A DNA stretch of 64,000 nt, taken from assembly GCA_963762615.1 (NCBI GenBank), contig CAVXLG010000017.1, forward strand, positions 62,001 through 126,000. Reading direction: 5' to 3'. Under the pieces are notes generated by a model. The model was not told the DNA's origin, did not search any database, and was given only the letters and a program-made list of their open reading frames with translations. Numbering within the stretch: position 1 is the first letter of the stretch; every line of letters begins with the position of its first letter. Positions 37,748 to 46,843 of this stretch are shown here, in pieces. The stretch comes from PALSA-505 sp963762615 (GTDB lineage: Bacteria > Actinomycetota > Actinomycetes > Streptosporangiales > Streptosporangiaceae). The position numbers were made by a program, and so were the translations under genes.

Positions 37748-38682
37748 ACCTTCTCCTGTACGCCTGCGAACAAGTCATCTTCGGGTAGCTCGGTGTCAAC
37801 AAGCGACCTAGCCAGATGGTAGTCCTCCGTCGGCCAGACCGCCTGCTGCACCTCCAGCGGGCAGGCGAACCAGGCGCCGTCCGGGTCCACCTGCGTCGCG
37901 TGCGCCTTCAGCGCCTGGTCGCGCACGCCAAGGTAATCGCCGCACGGCACCCGGGTAGTGATCTCGAGCTCCTGGCGGTCCTCGGCGCGCTCATCCCAGG
38001 ACTTGAACCAGTCGGCGTAGGGCGACTCGAGCCCGCGCCGCAGCATCTCCTCATGCAGCGCCCGGTATCGCGCCCGGTGGAAGCTGGCGAAGTAGTACAG
38101 CTTCAGCGGCTGCCACGGCTCGCCCGCTCCGGGGTACCGGTCGGGATCCGCGGCGGCCTCGAACGCCTCGACGCTGACGTTGTGGCATTGAATGTGATCC
38201 GGGTGCGGGTAGCCGCCGCGCTCGTCGTAGGTGAGCATGACGTGCGGGCGGAACGCGCGGATCTCCCGGACCAGCCGCTCGGCCGCCTGCCGCACCGGGA
38301 CCAGGGCGAAGCAGCCTTCAGGCAGCGGTGGCAGCGGGTCTCCCTCGGGCAGCCCCGAGTCGGTGAAGCCGAGGAACCGCTGCTGCACGCCGAGGATCTC
38401 ACGCGCCCGCGCCATTTCTTCCTGCCGGACCCGGGGCAGGTCGGCGCGGATCTCCGGCCGGTCCATCGCCTTGTTCAGGATGTCGCCGCGCTCGCCGCCG
38501 GTCAGCGTGCAGACCAGCACCTCAGCCCCCTCGCGAACGTAGCGGGCCATCGTCGCGCCGCCCTTGCTCGACTCGTCGTCGGGGTGCGCGTGCACGGCCA
38601 TCAGCCGCAGCGGCCCGGCGCCATCGGGTCCCGCGCACGCGGCAGCCGGCTGCGCGCCGGTCATCTGGGTTTGTGAAGGCAA
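37738..38682 (-). CDS. mca: mycothiol S-conjugate amidase
   Basis: 314 residues, PIG-L/LmbE fold. Zinc ligands lie in MAVHAHPDDESSKGG (residues 29-43) and YPHPDHIQCHN. GGERGDILNKAMDRPEIRAD is the stretch that distinguishes Mca from MshB. It cleaves mycothiol conjugates to a mercapturic acid and GlcN-Ins, detoxifying electrophiles in the cytoplasm, and its presence implies mycothiol synthesis. The start TTG 38682 has AAAGG 8 bp upstream; ATG 38664 is an alternative. A small membrane protein is coupled downstream and greA lies divergently. Confidence 0.9.
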   Translation of the reverse strand: MPSQTQMTGAQPAAACAGPDGAGPLRLMAVHAHPDDESSKGGATMARYVREGAEVLVCTLTGGERGDILNKAMDRPEIRADLPRVRQEEMARAREILGVQQRFLGFTDSGLPEGDPLPPLPEGCFALVPVRQAAERLVREIRAFRPHVMLTYDERGGYPHPDHIQCHNVSVEAFEAAADPDRYPGAGEPWQPLKLYYFASFHRARYRALHEEMLRRGLESPYADWFKSWDERAEDRQELEITTRVPCGDYLGVRDQALKAHATQVDPDGAWFACPLEVQQAVWPTEDYHLARSLVDTELPEDDLFAGVQEKVCL

Positions 38683-38982
38683 GCCAGGTACCTTTCAGGT
38701 TTCAGTGCCCCCGCCGGTCTTCCCGACGGGTCATTCTCCTTCAGAACGTCCCGGCAATGCGACGTAATTCCGCCGCCGGCGGCGGCGGGCACGTCCCGCG
38801 GGATGGCCGCGTGGCCTTGACCCGGCCGCCGGCGGCACGCATAATGCTCTATCCCTGCGGGCATTGACGAGGACAACGCACCGGAGGGACCTTGTTACCC
38901 TCAGAGGATTACCCAGGGCTCGGCACCGGAGCCCGGCGGGCAGCAGGACAGCAGGCGCCCGTACCACTTTCGAGGAGTGCCC
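38683..38982. other. divergent mca/greA intergenic region
   Basis: 300 bp between divergent genes. It must hold two promoters, but no convincing -35/-10 pair is visible. No gene is supported. Confidence 0.4.
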
Positions 38983-39483
38983 GTGACTGAGACGCGCGAC
39001 GACAGCCTGACCTGGCTCACGCAGGAGGCCTACGACCGGTTGAAGTCCGAGCTTGACCATCTCTCCGGCCAGGGTCGCGCCGATATCGCCCAGAAGATCG
39101 AGTTCGCCCGCGAGGAGGGCGACCTGCGCGAGAACGGCGGCTACCACGCCGCCAAGGAAGAGCAGGGCAAGATCGAGGCGCGGATCAACCAGCTGCAGCA
39201 CATCCTGGCGAGCGCCCGGGTCGGCGAGCCGCCGCGCACCGAGGGCGTGGTCGGGCCGGGGATGACGGTCACCGTGCGGTTCGAGCGCGATGACGACGAG
39301 GTCACCTTCCTGCTTGCCTCCCGCGAGGAGAGCGGCGCCCCCATCGACGTGTACTCTCCCCGGTCGCCGCTGGGCAGCGCGATTTCCGGCAAGAAGGTCG
39401 GCGAGAAGGCGACCTACACCCTGCCGAACGGGCGCACCGCGACGGTCGAGATCCTGGACGCGGTGCCGTACGCGGGGATGTGA
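38983..39483 (+). CDS. greA: transcription elongation factor GreA
   Basis: 166 residues. The N-terminal coiled coil carries LTQEAYDRLKSELDHLSGQG and the acidic tip EEGDLRENGGYHAAKEEQGK that reaches the polymerase secondary channel. The C-terminal FKBP-like domain ends SPLGSAISGKKVGEKATYTL with PNGRTATVEIL. It stimulates transcript cleavage in backtracked RNA polymerase. GTG 38983 is chosen over GTG 38977 because GAGGAG at 38972-38977 is then 5 bp away. In M. tuberculosis greA likewise lies next to mca. Confidence 0.92.
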   Translation: MTETRDDSLTWLTQEAYDRLKSELDHLSGQGRADIAQKIEFAREEGDLRENGGYHAAKEEQGKIEARINQLQHILASARVGEPPRTEGVVGPGMTVTVRFERDDDEVTFLLASREESGAPIDVYSPRSPLGSAISGKKVGEKATYTLPNGRTATVEILDAVPYAGM

Positions 39484-39589
39484 CCCGGGCGGCCGCGCTC
39501 GGCAGCGCAGTTCGGGCGCTGGCTGCTCCGCCGGCTACGTCCGGTCGCTCAGCGGGGACTTCCTTCCCGAGCCAGGCGAGCTCGCCATG

Positions 39590-40072
39590 CTAGCCGGGCC
39601 GGGCCGGGCTGGCCGCGGCCGCGTGCACCAGCGGCAGCACCCGGTAGCGAAGCGGAGTCGCGAGCGCGATCACCGTGGACGCCCGGACCACCCCGGCCAC
39701 GTCCACGATGGCGTCGATTACCCGCTGTAGATCCGCGTTCGTCCTCGCGACCACCCGGCACAGCATGTCGCCGGTGCCGGTGATCGTGTGTACCTCCAGC
39801 ACCTCCGGAATCGCGGCCAGCCCGTCCGCCACCGGATCGTGCCCGCCGGCCTGGCGGATCTCCAGCGTCACGAAGCCGGTAACGCCGTAACCGAGGGCGG
39901 CCGGGTCGACATCGGGGCCGAACCCGGTGATCACCCCGCGTGCCTGCATCCGGTCCAGCCGCGCCTGAACCGTGCCGCGGGCCACGCCCAGCCGGCGGGA
40001 CGCCTCCAGCACGCCGACCCTGGGCTCGTCGCGGAGAAGCTCGACGAGCTGCGCGTCTAGATGATCAGTCAC
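39590..40072 (-). CDS. Lrp/AsnC family transcriptional regulator
   Basis: 160 residues. The N-terminal winged helix is LDAQLVELLRDEPRVGVLEA with RRLGVARGTVQARLDRM as the recognition region. The RAM effector domain follows (TITGTGDMLCRVVARTNADL, VIDAIVDVAGVVRASTVIAL). Such proteins sense amino acids. It is convergent with greA and divergent from the RDD gene. A 12-bp perfect palindrome lies at its 3' end (39575-39586). Targets unknown; the nearby threonine dehydratase gene is a candidate but nothing in the sequence proves it. Confidence 0.88.
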   Translation of the reverse strand: MTDHLDAQLVELLRDEPRVGVLEASRRLGVARGTVQARLDRMQARGVITGFGPDVDPAALGYGVTGFVTLEIRQAGGHDPVADGLAAIPEVLEVHTITGTGDMLCRVVARTNADLQRVIDAIVDVAGVVRASTVIALATPLRYRVLPLVHAAAASPARPG

Positions 40073-40226
40073 TGGCCTGTCCTCGTTCCGGCCGCAGACC
40101 GGCCGCAGCTGTACAAAGTGTCCAACCTAGAGGATGCGTGACCGTCCCGGGCCGGCATCTCCCGGATGCGGGGCGGCTATCGGCCAGGATGTGGTGCCGC
40201 GGGCGGCGGGACGGCATCATGAGCGC

Positions 40227-41276
40227 ATGACGCAGCCACCGGGGAGCACGGGCGGCCAGCCGGCGGGCGACCGGTCACCTGATGACCAGGACGCCGGATC
40301 GCCAGCTTCCGTGCCGCCGCCCGGTTCCTGGCATTTCCCGCCCGAGCCCGCGGGCCCGCCGGCGGGTCCGCAGCCGCAGCAGGGATCGGGCGCCCCCGGG
40401 CCGCCGCCGGATGCCACGCAGCCCTGCCAGGCGCAGCCGCCGCCGGGGGCCGCCTGGCCAGGCCGGACGCCGGCCGGGATCTCGCAGCCGTACGGGACGC
40501 AGCCGCCGTACGGCCCGGAGCAGCCGTACGGCCCGGCGCAGCCGGCTGCGGCCCAGAGCCAGCCCAACGGCGGCCCGTACCCGCACGGCGCACCGCCGCC
40601 GTACGGCACCTCGCCCTACTACGGCAACCGCCCGCAGCAGGGGGCGCCGCGGCAATACGGCCCCCCGTACGGGGCCGTCTACCCGTCATACCCGGCCGGG
40701 CTCGCGGTCGGCGCCGAGCCCGGCCTGGCCGAATGGTGGCGCCGCCTGCTGGGCAGGATCATCGACATCCTGGTGCTCGGCGTCCTGACCGCGCCGATCG
40801 CCTTCGCCCTGCTCTCGCCCGCGCTCACCAGGTACCAGCAGTCCGTCAACCGGTACCCGGACCTCAGCCAGCCGGGGGCGCAGGCGGCGATCAGCAAGGC
40901 CGACGCAAGGCTGTTCGGCGCGTGGCTGGTGTTCGCGGTGATCGTCGCCGTGATCTCGTTCTGCTACGACTCCATCCAACACGGCTTGTGGGGCCGGACG
41001 CTCGGCAAGCGGGCGCTGGGCACCCGGGTGGTATCGGGCTATGACGGTTCGAAGATCAGCGGCGGGACCGCGGCCGGCCGCGCCGCCGTCTACTCGCTCA
41101 TCCCGGTGGTCCCGCTGGTCGGCAGCGTGTTCTGGCTTCTCGACGCGCTGTGGCTGACCTGGGACCGGCGCCGTCAGTGCCTGCACGACAAGGCAGCGCG
41201 CACCATCGTGGTCAAGACCGGCTCCCGTCCGGCCGCGCTCGCAGCCGGCCCGTCCCTGGTGACCAGGGTCAGCTGA
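40227..41276 (+). CDS. RDD family membrane protein
   Basis: 349 residues. About 150 N-terminal residues are Pro/Gln/Gly/Tyr-rich (QPPYGPEQPYGPAQPAAAQS type). The RDD domain follows: AEWWRRLLGRIIDILVLGVL with the Arg and Asp pair, a second helix around LVFAVIVAVISFCYD, WGRTLGKRALGTRVV and a third helix. DRRRQCLHDKAARTIVV is the standard ending. The function of RDD proteins is poorly known. The 3' end overlaps the convergent ilvA by 8 bp. Confidence 0.87.
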   Translation: MTQPPGSTGGQPAGDRSPDDQDAGSPASVPPPGSWHFPPEPAGPPAGPQPQQGSGAPGPPPDATQPCQAQPPPGAAWPGRTPAGISQPYGTQPPYGPEQPYGPAQPAAAQSQPNGGPYPHGAPPPYGTSPYYGNRPQQGAPRQYGPPYGAVYPSYPAGLAVGAEPGLAEWWRRLLGRIIDILVLGVLTAPIAFALLSPALTRYQQSVNRYPDLSQPGAQAAISKADARLFGAWLVFAVIVAVISFCYDSIQHGLWGRTLGKRALGTRVVSGYDGSKISGGTAAGRAAVYSLIPVVPLVGSVFWLLDALWLTWDRRRQCLHDKAARTIVVKTGSRPAALAAGPSLVTRVS

Positions 41277-42483
41277 AAATGAGCGTGTAGCCCGCCCGCC
41301 TGAGCTGGGTGATCACTTCCTCGCAGTGACCCGGTCCCCGGGTCTCCACCTGCAGCAGCACCTCGGCCTCGTCCACGTGCAGCTGCGGCGCGACCCGCTC
41401 GTGCACGATGCCCAGGACGTTGGCCCCCAGCGCGGCCAGCTCCCGCAGCAGCGTCGCCAGCGCGCCCGGCCGGTCCGGCAGCCTGCACCGGAATCCCAGG
41501 TACCGCCCGGCCGCGCTGAGCCCGTGCCTGAGCACCTTGGCCAGCAGCAGCGGGTCGATGTTCCCGCCGGAGAGCACGACGACGACCGGCGGCTCGAAGG
41601 CGTGCGGGTGCTCGAGCAACGCCGCCACGCCGGCCGCCCCGGCCGGCTCGACAAGCTGCTTGGCCCGCTCCAGGCAGAGCAGCAGCCCCCGGGACAGTCC
41701 CTCCTCGGAGACGGTCAGGATGCGCTCGGCGAGCTCGGACAGGATCGGGAAGGTGAACTCGCCGACGTGGCTGACCATGATGCCGTCGGCCATCGTGGGC
41801 GCGGCCTCGATCCGCACCGGGTGCCCGGCCGCGATCGAGGGCGGCAGCGGCGCCGCCGCCGCCGCCTGCACGCCGACGATGCGGATGCCTGGATCGTGTC
41901 CCTTCGCCGCGATCGCGATACCCGAGGCGAGCCCGCCGCCGCCGACCGGGATCACGATCGTGCGCACGTCCGGGCACTGGTCGAGGATCTCCAGGCCGAC
42001 GGTGCCCTGGCCGGCGATCACGTCCGGGTGGTCGAACGGGTGGATGTATATGCTGCCCCGCTCCTGCGCCTGGGCGATCGCGGCGGCCATGGCGTCCTCG
42101 ACGCTCGCGCCGTACAGGATGACGTCCGCGCCGTCGCCCTTAGTGGCCTCGATCTTCGGCAGCGGCGCTCCCTCGGGCATGAAGACCGTGGCCTTGACGC
42201 CGAGCGAGGCGGCGGCGAAGGCCACGCCCTGGGCGTGATTGCCCGCGCTGGCCACCACCACCCCCCGGGCCCGGTCGGCCTCGGGCAGCCTGGCCATCCG
42301 CACGTACCCGCCGCGGGCCTTGAATGACCCGGTGCGCTGCAGGTTCTCGCACTTCAGGTACACCGGGCCGCCGAGCCGCTCGGACAGCACCCGAGAGTGC
42401 AGCAGGGGCGTCCGGGAGACGATGCCGCGCAGCAGGTCACCGGCGGCGGTCACATCCTCGGGCCGGACCGCAAAGGACGTCAT
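41269..42483 (-). CDS. ilvA: threonine ammonia-lyase
   Basis: 404 residues, PLP fold type II. Lys55 in RTGSFKARGGY binds PLP, GGGGLASGIA is the phosphate loop. The C-terminal 85 residues form one ACT-like domain (CRLPDRPGALATLLREL), the shorter form typical of actinobacteria and of catabolic-type or single-ACT enzymes. It deaminates threonine to 2-oxobutanoate, feeding isoleucine synthesis. ATG 42483 is taken because upstream codons give a Pro/Arg-rich run without family likeness. The overlap with the RDD gene is at the 3' ends. Confidence 0.9.
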   Translation of the reverse strand: MTSFAVRPEDVTAAGDLLRGIVSRTPLLHSRVLSERLGGPVYLKCENLQRTGSFKARGGYVRMARLPEADRARGVVVASAGNHAQGVAFAAASLGVKATVFMPEGAPLPKIEATKGDGADVILYGASVEDAMAAAIAQAQERGSIYIHPFDHPDVIAGQGTVGLEILDQCPDVRTIVIPVGGGGLASGIAIAAKGHDPGIRIVGVQAAAAAPLPPSIAAGHPVRIEAAPTMADGIMVSHVGEFTFPILSELAERILTVSEEGLSRGLLLCLERAKQLVEPAGAAGVAALLEHPHAFEPPVVVVLSGGNIDPLLLAKVLRHGLSAAGRYLGFRCRLPDRPGALATLLRELAALGANVLGIVHERVAPQLHVDEAEVLLQVETRGPGHCEEVITQLRRAGYTLIFS

Positions 42484-42736
42484 ACCAGCAGTGTCGCACC
42501 GTTGCGGGCCTGGGCAGCCTCCCGTCCCCGCAGCCGGGAGCGAGGGCCAGCGGCATCCGGCGGGCGTGCGTCGCGGCGGCACGGTCAACGCGGCCGTGAT
42601 GGCTCCCCCGACCGGGAAGTCAGACGCGGTCACGCAGCCGGAGTCGTCACTCGCCGCGGCGGCCCGGCGCCGTGGATAGGCCGGCCGGCGTGATCTGCGT
42701 CACGTGCGAACCGGGCCGGAGGCGACATAGTGTCGA

Positions 42737-44197
42737 ATGGTGCAGCCACTCAGCCACTCCCGCCCAGCCGCCTTCCAGCCGGAGGCCAGCCCCCCGCCCG
42801 CCGCCTCGACCGTGGGCGAGCTGCGGGCCGGCGGCCACGTCTACCAGACCGTCAAGGAGGAGATCAGGCAGAACCTGCTCGCCCGGATGCGCGCGGGCGA
42901 GGACCGGTTCCCCGGCATCATCGGGTTCGGCCAGACCGTGCTCCCGCACCTCGAGCGGGCCCTGCTGGCCGGGCACGACGTGATCCTGCTCGGCGAGCGA
43001 GGGCAGGGCAAGACCCGCCTGATCAGGACGATCACCGGCCTGCTCGACGAGTGGAGCCCGGTCGTCGCGGGATGCGAGATCAACGACCACCCGTACCACC
43101 CGGTCTGCGCCCGCTGCCGCCGCCTTGCCGCCGAGCAGGGCGACGAGCTGCCGGTCTCATGGCGGCACGTCAGCGAGCGCTACGGCGAGAAGCTGGCGAC
43201 GCCGGATACCAGCGTCGGCGACCTGATCGGCGACGTCAACCCGGTGAAGGTCGCCGAGGGCCGGACGCTCGGGGACCCGGAGACCATCCATTTCGGCCTC
43301 GTGCCGCGGACCAACCGCGGCGTGTTCTGCCTGAATGAGCTGCCCGACCTCGCCGAGCGGATCCAGGTGGCCTTGCTCAACGTGCTCGAGGAGCGCGACA
43401 TCGGGGTGCGCGGCTACGCGCTGCGGCTGCCGCTCGACCTGGTGCTCGTGGCCAGCGCCAACCCCGAGGACTACACCAACCGGGGCCGCATCATCACCCC
43501 GCTCAAGGACCGGTTCGGCGCGGAGATCCGCACCCACTACCCGCTGACCCTCGACGATGAACTGGCGCTGATCCGGCAGGAGTCGCTGATCTCCTGGGAC
43601 GGCGCCGATCCGGCGGCCATCCTGCCCGCCCACCTGGTCAACGTCATCGCGAGGTTCACCCGCCTGGTCCGGGCCTCGCCCGCGGTGGACGCGCGGTCGG
43701 GCGTCTCGGCCAGGTTCGCGATCGCGGCCGCGGAGAGCGCGGCCGCCTCGGCCGTCCGCCGGGCGGCGCTGACCGGCGAGGAGCAGCCGGTGGCCAGGGT
43801 CTGCGACCTGCCCGGCGTCGTCGGCACGCTGCGCGGCAAGGTGGAGTTCGAGGTCAGCGAGGAGGGCCGGGAGCAGGAGGTGCTCGACCACCTGGTCCGC
43901 CGCGCGATCGCCGAGACCTTCCGCAGCATGCTCGGCAGCGCCGACCTGTCCGCGCTGCTGGCCAAGTTCGAGGACGGCGGCGTGATCGAGTCGGGCGACC
44001 TGGTGCCCGGGCCGGACCTGCTGCGCCGCATCGGCGAGGTGGCCGGGCTGGCAAAGATCATGGAACGGCTCGGCGCGGCCGGCGCGGAGTCGCCCGGCCA
44101 GGCCGCCGCCGCGCTCGAGTTCACCCTGGAGGGCCTGTACCTGATGCGCCGCCTGTCCAAGGATTCCGCCGATGGCTCTTCGACGTACCGGACGTAG
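42737..44197 (+). CDS. MoxR/magnesium-chelatase-like AAA ATPase
   Basis: 486 residues. Walker A is LLGERGQGKTRLIR. The Walker B region is GVFCLNELPDLAERIQVALL, with Asn-Glu in place of Asp-Glu. Sensor 1 lies in LVASANPEDYTNRGRIITPL with the arginine finger KDRFG. Between the first two is an insert with His and Cys (CEINDHPYHPVCARCRRLAA) that could bind zinc. This is the ChlI/MoxR-like partner of a VWA protein, encoded 57 bp downstream. The pair resembles chaperone-like complexes that insert metals or mature enzymes; no chlorophyll or cobalamin genes are nearby, so a chelatase role is unlikely. Confidence 0.83.
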   Translation: MVQPLSHSRPAAFQPEASPPPAASTVGELRAGGHVYQTVKEEIRQNLLARMRAGEDRFPGIIGFGQTVLPHLERALLAGHDVILLGERGQGKTRLIRTITGLLDEWSPVVAGCEINDHPYHPVCARCRRLAAEQGDELPVSWRHVSERYGEKLATPDTSVGDLIGDVNPVKVAEGRTLGDPETIHFGLVPRTNRGVFCLNELPDLAERIQVALLNVLEERDIGVRGYALRLPLDLVLVASANPEDYTNRGRIITPLKDRFGAEIRTHYPLTLDDELALIRQESLISWDGADPAAILPAHLVNVIARFTRLVRASPAVDARSGVSARFAIAAAESAAASAVRRAALTGEEQPVARVCDLPGVVGTLRGKVEFEVSEEGREQEVLDHLVRRAIAETFRSMLGSADLSALLAKFEDGGVIESGDLVPGPDLLRRIGEVAGLAKIMERLGAAGAESPGQAAAALEFTLEGLYLMRRLSKDSADGSSTYRT

Positions 44198-44254
44198 CCA
44201 GGCCGGACTCGCCAGCAGGCCGGCCGCGCGGCGCGGCCCGGCCAGGGCGGGCCG

Positions 44255-46255
44255 ATGAGCGGCTACTCCTACTCCGAGTACTCCGGCGGCCCCGACCCGC
44301 TCGCGCCGCCCTATGACGTGCGGGCCGCGCTGGACCAGCTCGGCGAGGACGTGCTGGCCGGCCAGTCGCCGTCCAGCGCACTGCGGGACCTGCTCCGGCG
44401 CGGCCTGTCCGGCGCCCGCGGCGACCGCGGCCGCGGCCTGGACGACGTGCTCAGGCAGGTCCGCGAGCGGCAGCGCGAGATCCGGGACCGCGGCCGCCTG
44501 GACGGCATCCTCGACCAGGCCCGCGCGCTGCTCGATACGGCGATCGGCCAGGAGCGCGCCGAGCTGTTCCCCGACCCGGGCGACGACGCGCGGATGCGGG
44601 AGGCCGAGCTCGACACGCTGCCGTCCGACCCGGCGCAGGCGATCCGGCGGCTGGCCGACTACCAGTGGCGGTCGCCGGCCGCGCGGGAAACCTTCGAGAA
44701 GCTCAGGGACCTGCTCCGCCGCGAGGTGCTCGACAGCCAGTTCCGCGGCATGAAGCAGGCGCTGCAGGACGGCCCGGGCTCCGAGGCGATGCAGCGGGTG
44801 AAGGACATGATCGCCGCGCTGAACGCGATGCTCGAGGCGGACGCGCGCGGCGATCACACCCAGGCCGACTTCGACCGCTTCATGGAGGAGTACGGGGATC
44901 TCTTCCCGGACCATCCCCGCGACCTCGAGCAGCTGGTCGATTCGCTGGCCCGCAGGCTCGCCGCGGCGCAGCGGCTGCTGGACTCGCTCACCGAGGAACA
45001 GCGCGGCGAGCTGGCCGGCCTCATGTCGCAGGCGCTCGACGACGCCGGCCTGGCCGCCGAGATGGCGCGGCTGGCCGACGCGCTGCGCGCCCGGCGTCCC
45101 GACCTGGACGCCCTCGGCCGGGGCGGCGAGAACCCGATGACGGGCGACCAGCCGCTCGGCCTCGGCGACGCGACGACCGCGCTGGCCGAGTTGGCCGACC
45201 TGGCCGAGCTCGAGTCCGCGCTGCGGCAGGACTACCCGGGTGCGCGGCTGGACGACATCGACGAGGAGGCCGTCCGGCGCGCGCTCGGCCGCCAGGCCGT
45301 GGACGACATGTCGGCCCTGAGGCAGATCGAGCGCGAACTCGAGCGGCAGGGGTACCTGCGGCACGAGGGCGGCGCGCTCGAGCTCACCCCGAAGGCCGTA
45401 CGCAGGCTGGGCGAGACCGCGCTGCGGCAGGTGTTCGCGCAGCTCGGCGAAGGCGGCCCGGGCGAGCACGAGCAGCACGACGCCGGCCAGGCGGGAGACC
45501 TGACCGGGAGCACCCGGCCCTGGCAGTTCGGCGACGACCTGGCCATCGATGCCGCGGCGACGGTCCGCAGCGCGCTGCTCCGCGGCGGCGCGGCGGCCGG
45601 CCCGCGGCAGGCCGGGACCGCCACCCGGGTGCGGCTGTCGGCCGAGGACTTCCAGGTCGCGGAAACCGAACGCCGGACCGCGGCCGCCGTGTGCCTGCTC
45701 GTCAACCTGTCGTACTCGATGGCACTCCGCGGCACCTGGGGAGCGGCCAAGCAGACGGCGCTGGCGCTGCACGCGCTGGTCCGCAGCAGGTTCCCGCAGG
45801 ATGCCATCCAGGTCATCGGCTTCTCCAACTACGCCCGCGAGCTGCGCGAGACCGACCTGGCCGGGCTCGGCTGGGACATGGTGCAGGGCACCAACCTGCA
45901 TCACGCGCTCGTCCTGGCCGGCCGTTATCTCGACAAGCACCCCGAGCACGAGCCCGTCGTCATCGTCGTGACGGACGGCGAGCCCACGGCCCACCTGCAG
46001 CGGGACGGGCGGTCCTCGTTCGACTGGCCGCCGTCGCGGGAGACCCTGGAGCTCACGCTGGCCGAGGTCGATAAGATGACTAGGCGCGGAGCGGCCCTGA
46101 ACATTTTCATGCTTGCCGAGGATGAGCGGCTGACGGCTTTCGTCGAGGACGTGGCCCGGCGCAATGGCGGGCGACTGCTGCAGGCGATCCCGGAGCGGCT
46201 CGGTGAGTACGTCGTGCAGGACTTCCTGCGCGCCCGCCGGCAAAACCGGCGCTAA
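44255..46255 (+). CDS. VWA domain-containing protein paired with AAA ATPase
   Basis: 666 residues. The first 430 are helical, charged and without a named domain. The C-terminal VWA domain has VCLLVNLSYSMALRGTWGAA, where the MIDAS DxSxS motif reads NLSYS (Asn for the first Asp), then a Thr in QGTNLHH and Asp in VVIVVTDGEP. It would be the adaptor of the AAA ATPase upstream. The missing MIDAS Asp could weaken metal binding; the codon is AAC, one base from GAC. ATG 44255 is used; no membrane segment or signal. Confidence 0.83.
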   Translation: MSGYSYSEYSGGPDPLAPPYDVRAALDQLGEDVLAGQSPSSALRDLLRRGLSGARGDRGRGLDDVLRQVRERQREIRDRGRLDGILDQARALLDTAIGQERAELFPDPGDDARMREAELDTLPSDPAQAIRRLADYQWRSPAARETFEKLRDLLRREVLDSQFRGMKQALQDGPGSEAMQRVKDMIAALNAMLEADARGDHTQADFDRFMEEYGDLFPDHPRDLEQLVDSLARRLAAAQRLLDSLTEEQRGELAGLMSQALDDAGLAAEMARLADALRARRPDLDALGRGGENPMTGDQPLGLGDATTALAELADLAELESALRQDYPGARLDDIDEEAVRRALGRQAVDDMSALRQIERELERQGYLRHEGGALELTPKAVRRLGETALRQVFAQLGEGGPGEHEQHDAGQAGDLTGSTRPWQFGDDLAIDAAATVRSALLRGGAAAGPRQAGTATRVRLSAEDFQVAETERRTAAAVCLLVNLSYSMALRGTWGAAKQTALALHALVRSRFPQDAIQVIGFSNYARELRETDLAGLGWDMVQGTNLHHALVLAGRYLDKHPEHEPVVIVVTDGEPTAHLQRDGRSSFDWPPSRETLELTLAEVDKMTRRGAALNIFMLAEDERLTAFVEDVARRNGGRLLQAIPERLGEYVVQDFLRARRQNRR

Positions 46256-46391
46256 GTTCATTTGCGTTTTCTGTCGCCTCATCACCTAGCGCGGCGTCCC
46301 GTAGTACCGTGCGGCAGGCAGCAACAGCCACTGGGCTGGGCCAGGCCAGCTGCGTGCGCCACCGGACCCGGAGGATTCCAGGGAGGATACG

Positions 46392-46673
46392 TTGAGTTAT
46401 GCAGAGGAAGTGGACGGATCGGCCGGGCGGTCGCCGGCGAGGATAATCATCGCCGTGATACTCGTGATCATCGGAATCCTGGCCATCGTCGCGGCGATCT
46501 TGTACTTCACCGAGCCTGCCAAGTCGCTGCCCAGCGTTCTCGGCCAGATAACCAGTCCCGTCCACCGGGCGGAGGCGAAGCGGTCCCTGCGCGGCGCGGT
46601 CGCGCTGGTCATCGGAATTATCCTGCTGGCCGGAGGGGTGTTCGCTTTTGTCTGGAAGCCCAAGGACAGTTAG
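46392..46673 (+). CDS. small membrane protein with two helices
   Basis: 93 residues with membrane segments at about 19-40 (IIIAVILVIIGILAIVAAIL) and 68-87. The loop is polar (EPAKSLPSVLGQITSPVHRA). TTG start with GGGAGG 6 bp upstream. Not recognised as a named family; such two-helix proteins are common in actinomycetes. Confidence 0.75.
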   Translation: MSYAEEVDGSAGRSPARIIIAVILVIIGILAIVAAILYFTEPAKSLPSVLGQITSPVHRAEAKRSLRGAVALVIGIILLAGGVFAFVWKPKDS

Positions 46674-46702
46674 CGTTCCCGCGGCCCGGACCAGTGACTG
46701 AC

Positions 46703-46738
46703 CGTTCCCGGCGCCCCGCGGGCGGGGCACCGGGAACG
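46703..46738. terminator. strong bidirectional hairpin terminator
   Basis: 36-bp inverted repeat: CGTTCCCGG and CCGGGAACG flank GCCCCGC and GCGGGGC, with one C/A mismatch and a tight loop. It stands between convergent genes ending at 46673 and 46844. No T-run is needed for termination in this group. Confidence 0.7.
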
Positions 46739-46843
46739 TCCGGCGATCGGCTGGCCGCGGCCGCCCGCGGCTGCCGGGGCCCGGGCCGGGTCCGGTAAAT
46801 CTTCGGCGGCGCGGACCGGTGCCGAGATCCAGCGGGACGCGGC

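Noticed and set aside
37738..38682. MshB (GlcNAc-Ins deacetylase) for the PIG-L gene at 38 kb
   Set aside because: Length and the GGERGDILNKAMDRPEIRAD stretch fit Mca better, and the linked small membrane gene and greA match the mca neighbourhood.
42737..46255. Magnesium or cobalt chelatase subunits
   Set aside because: No chlorophyll or cobalamin genes nearby and no large H-type subunit; the pair fits MoxR-VWA chaperones better.
43157..46285. Open frame of about 1,040 codons on the - strand
   Set aside because: Opposite the AAA and VWA genes, which have unmistakable motifs.
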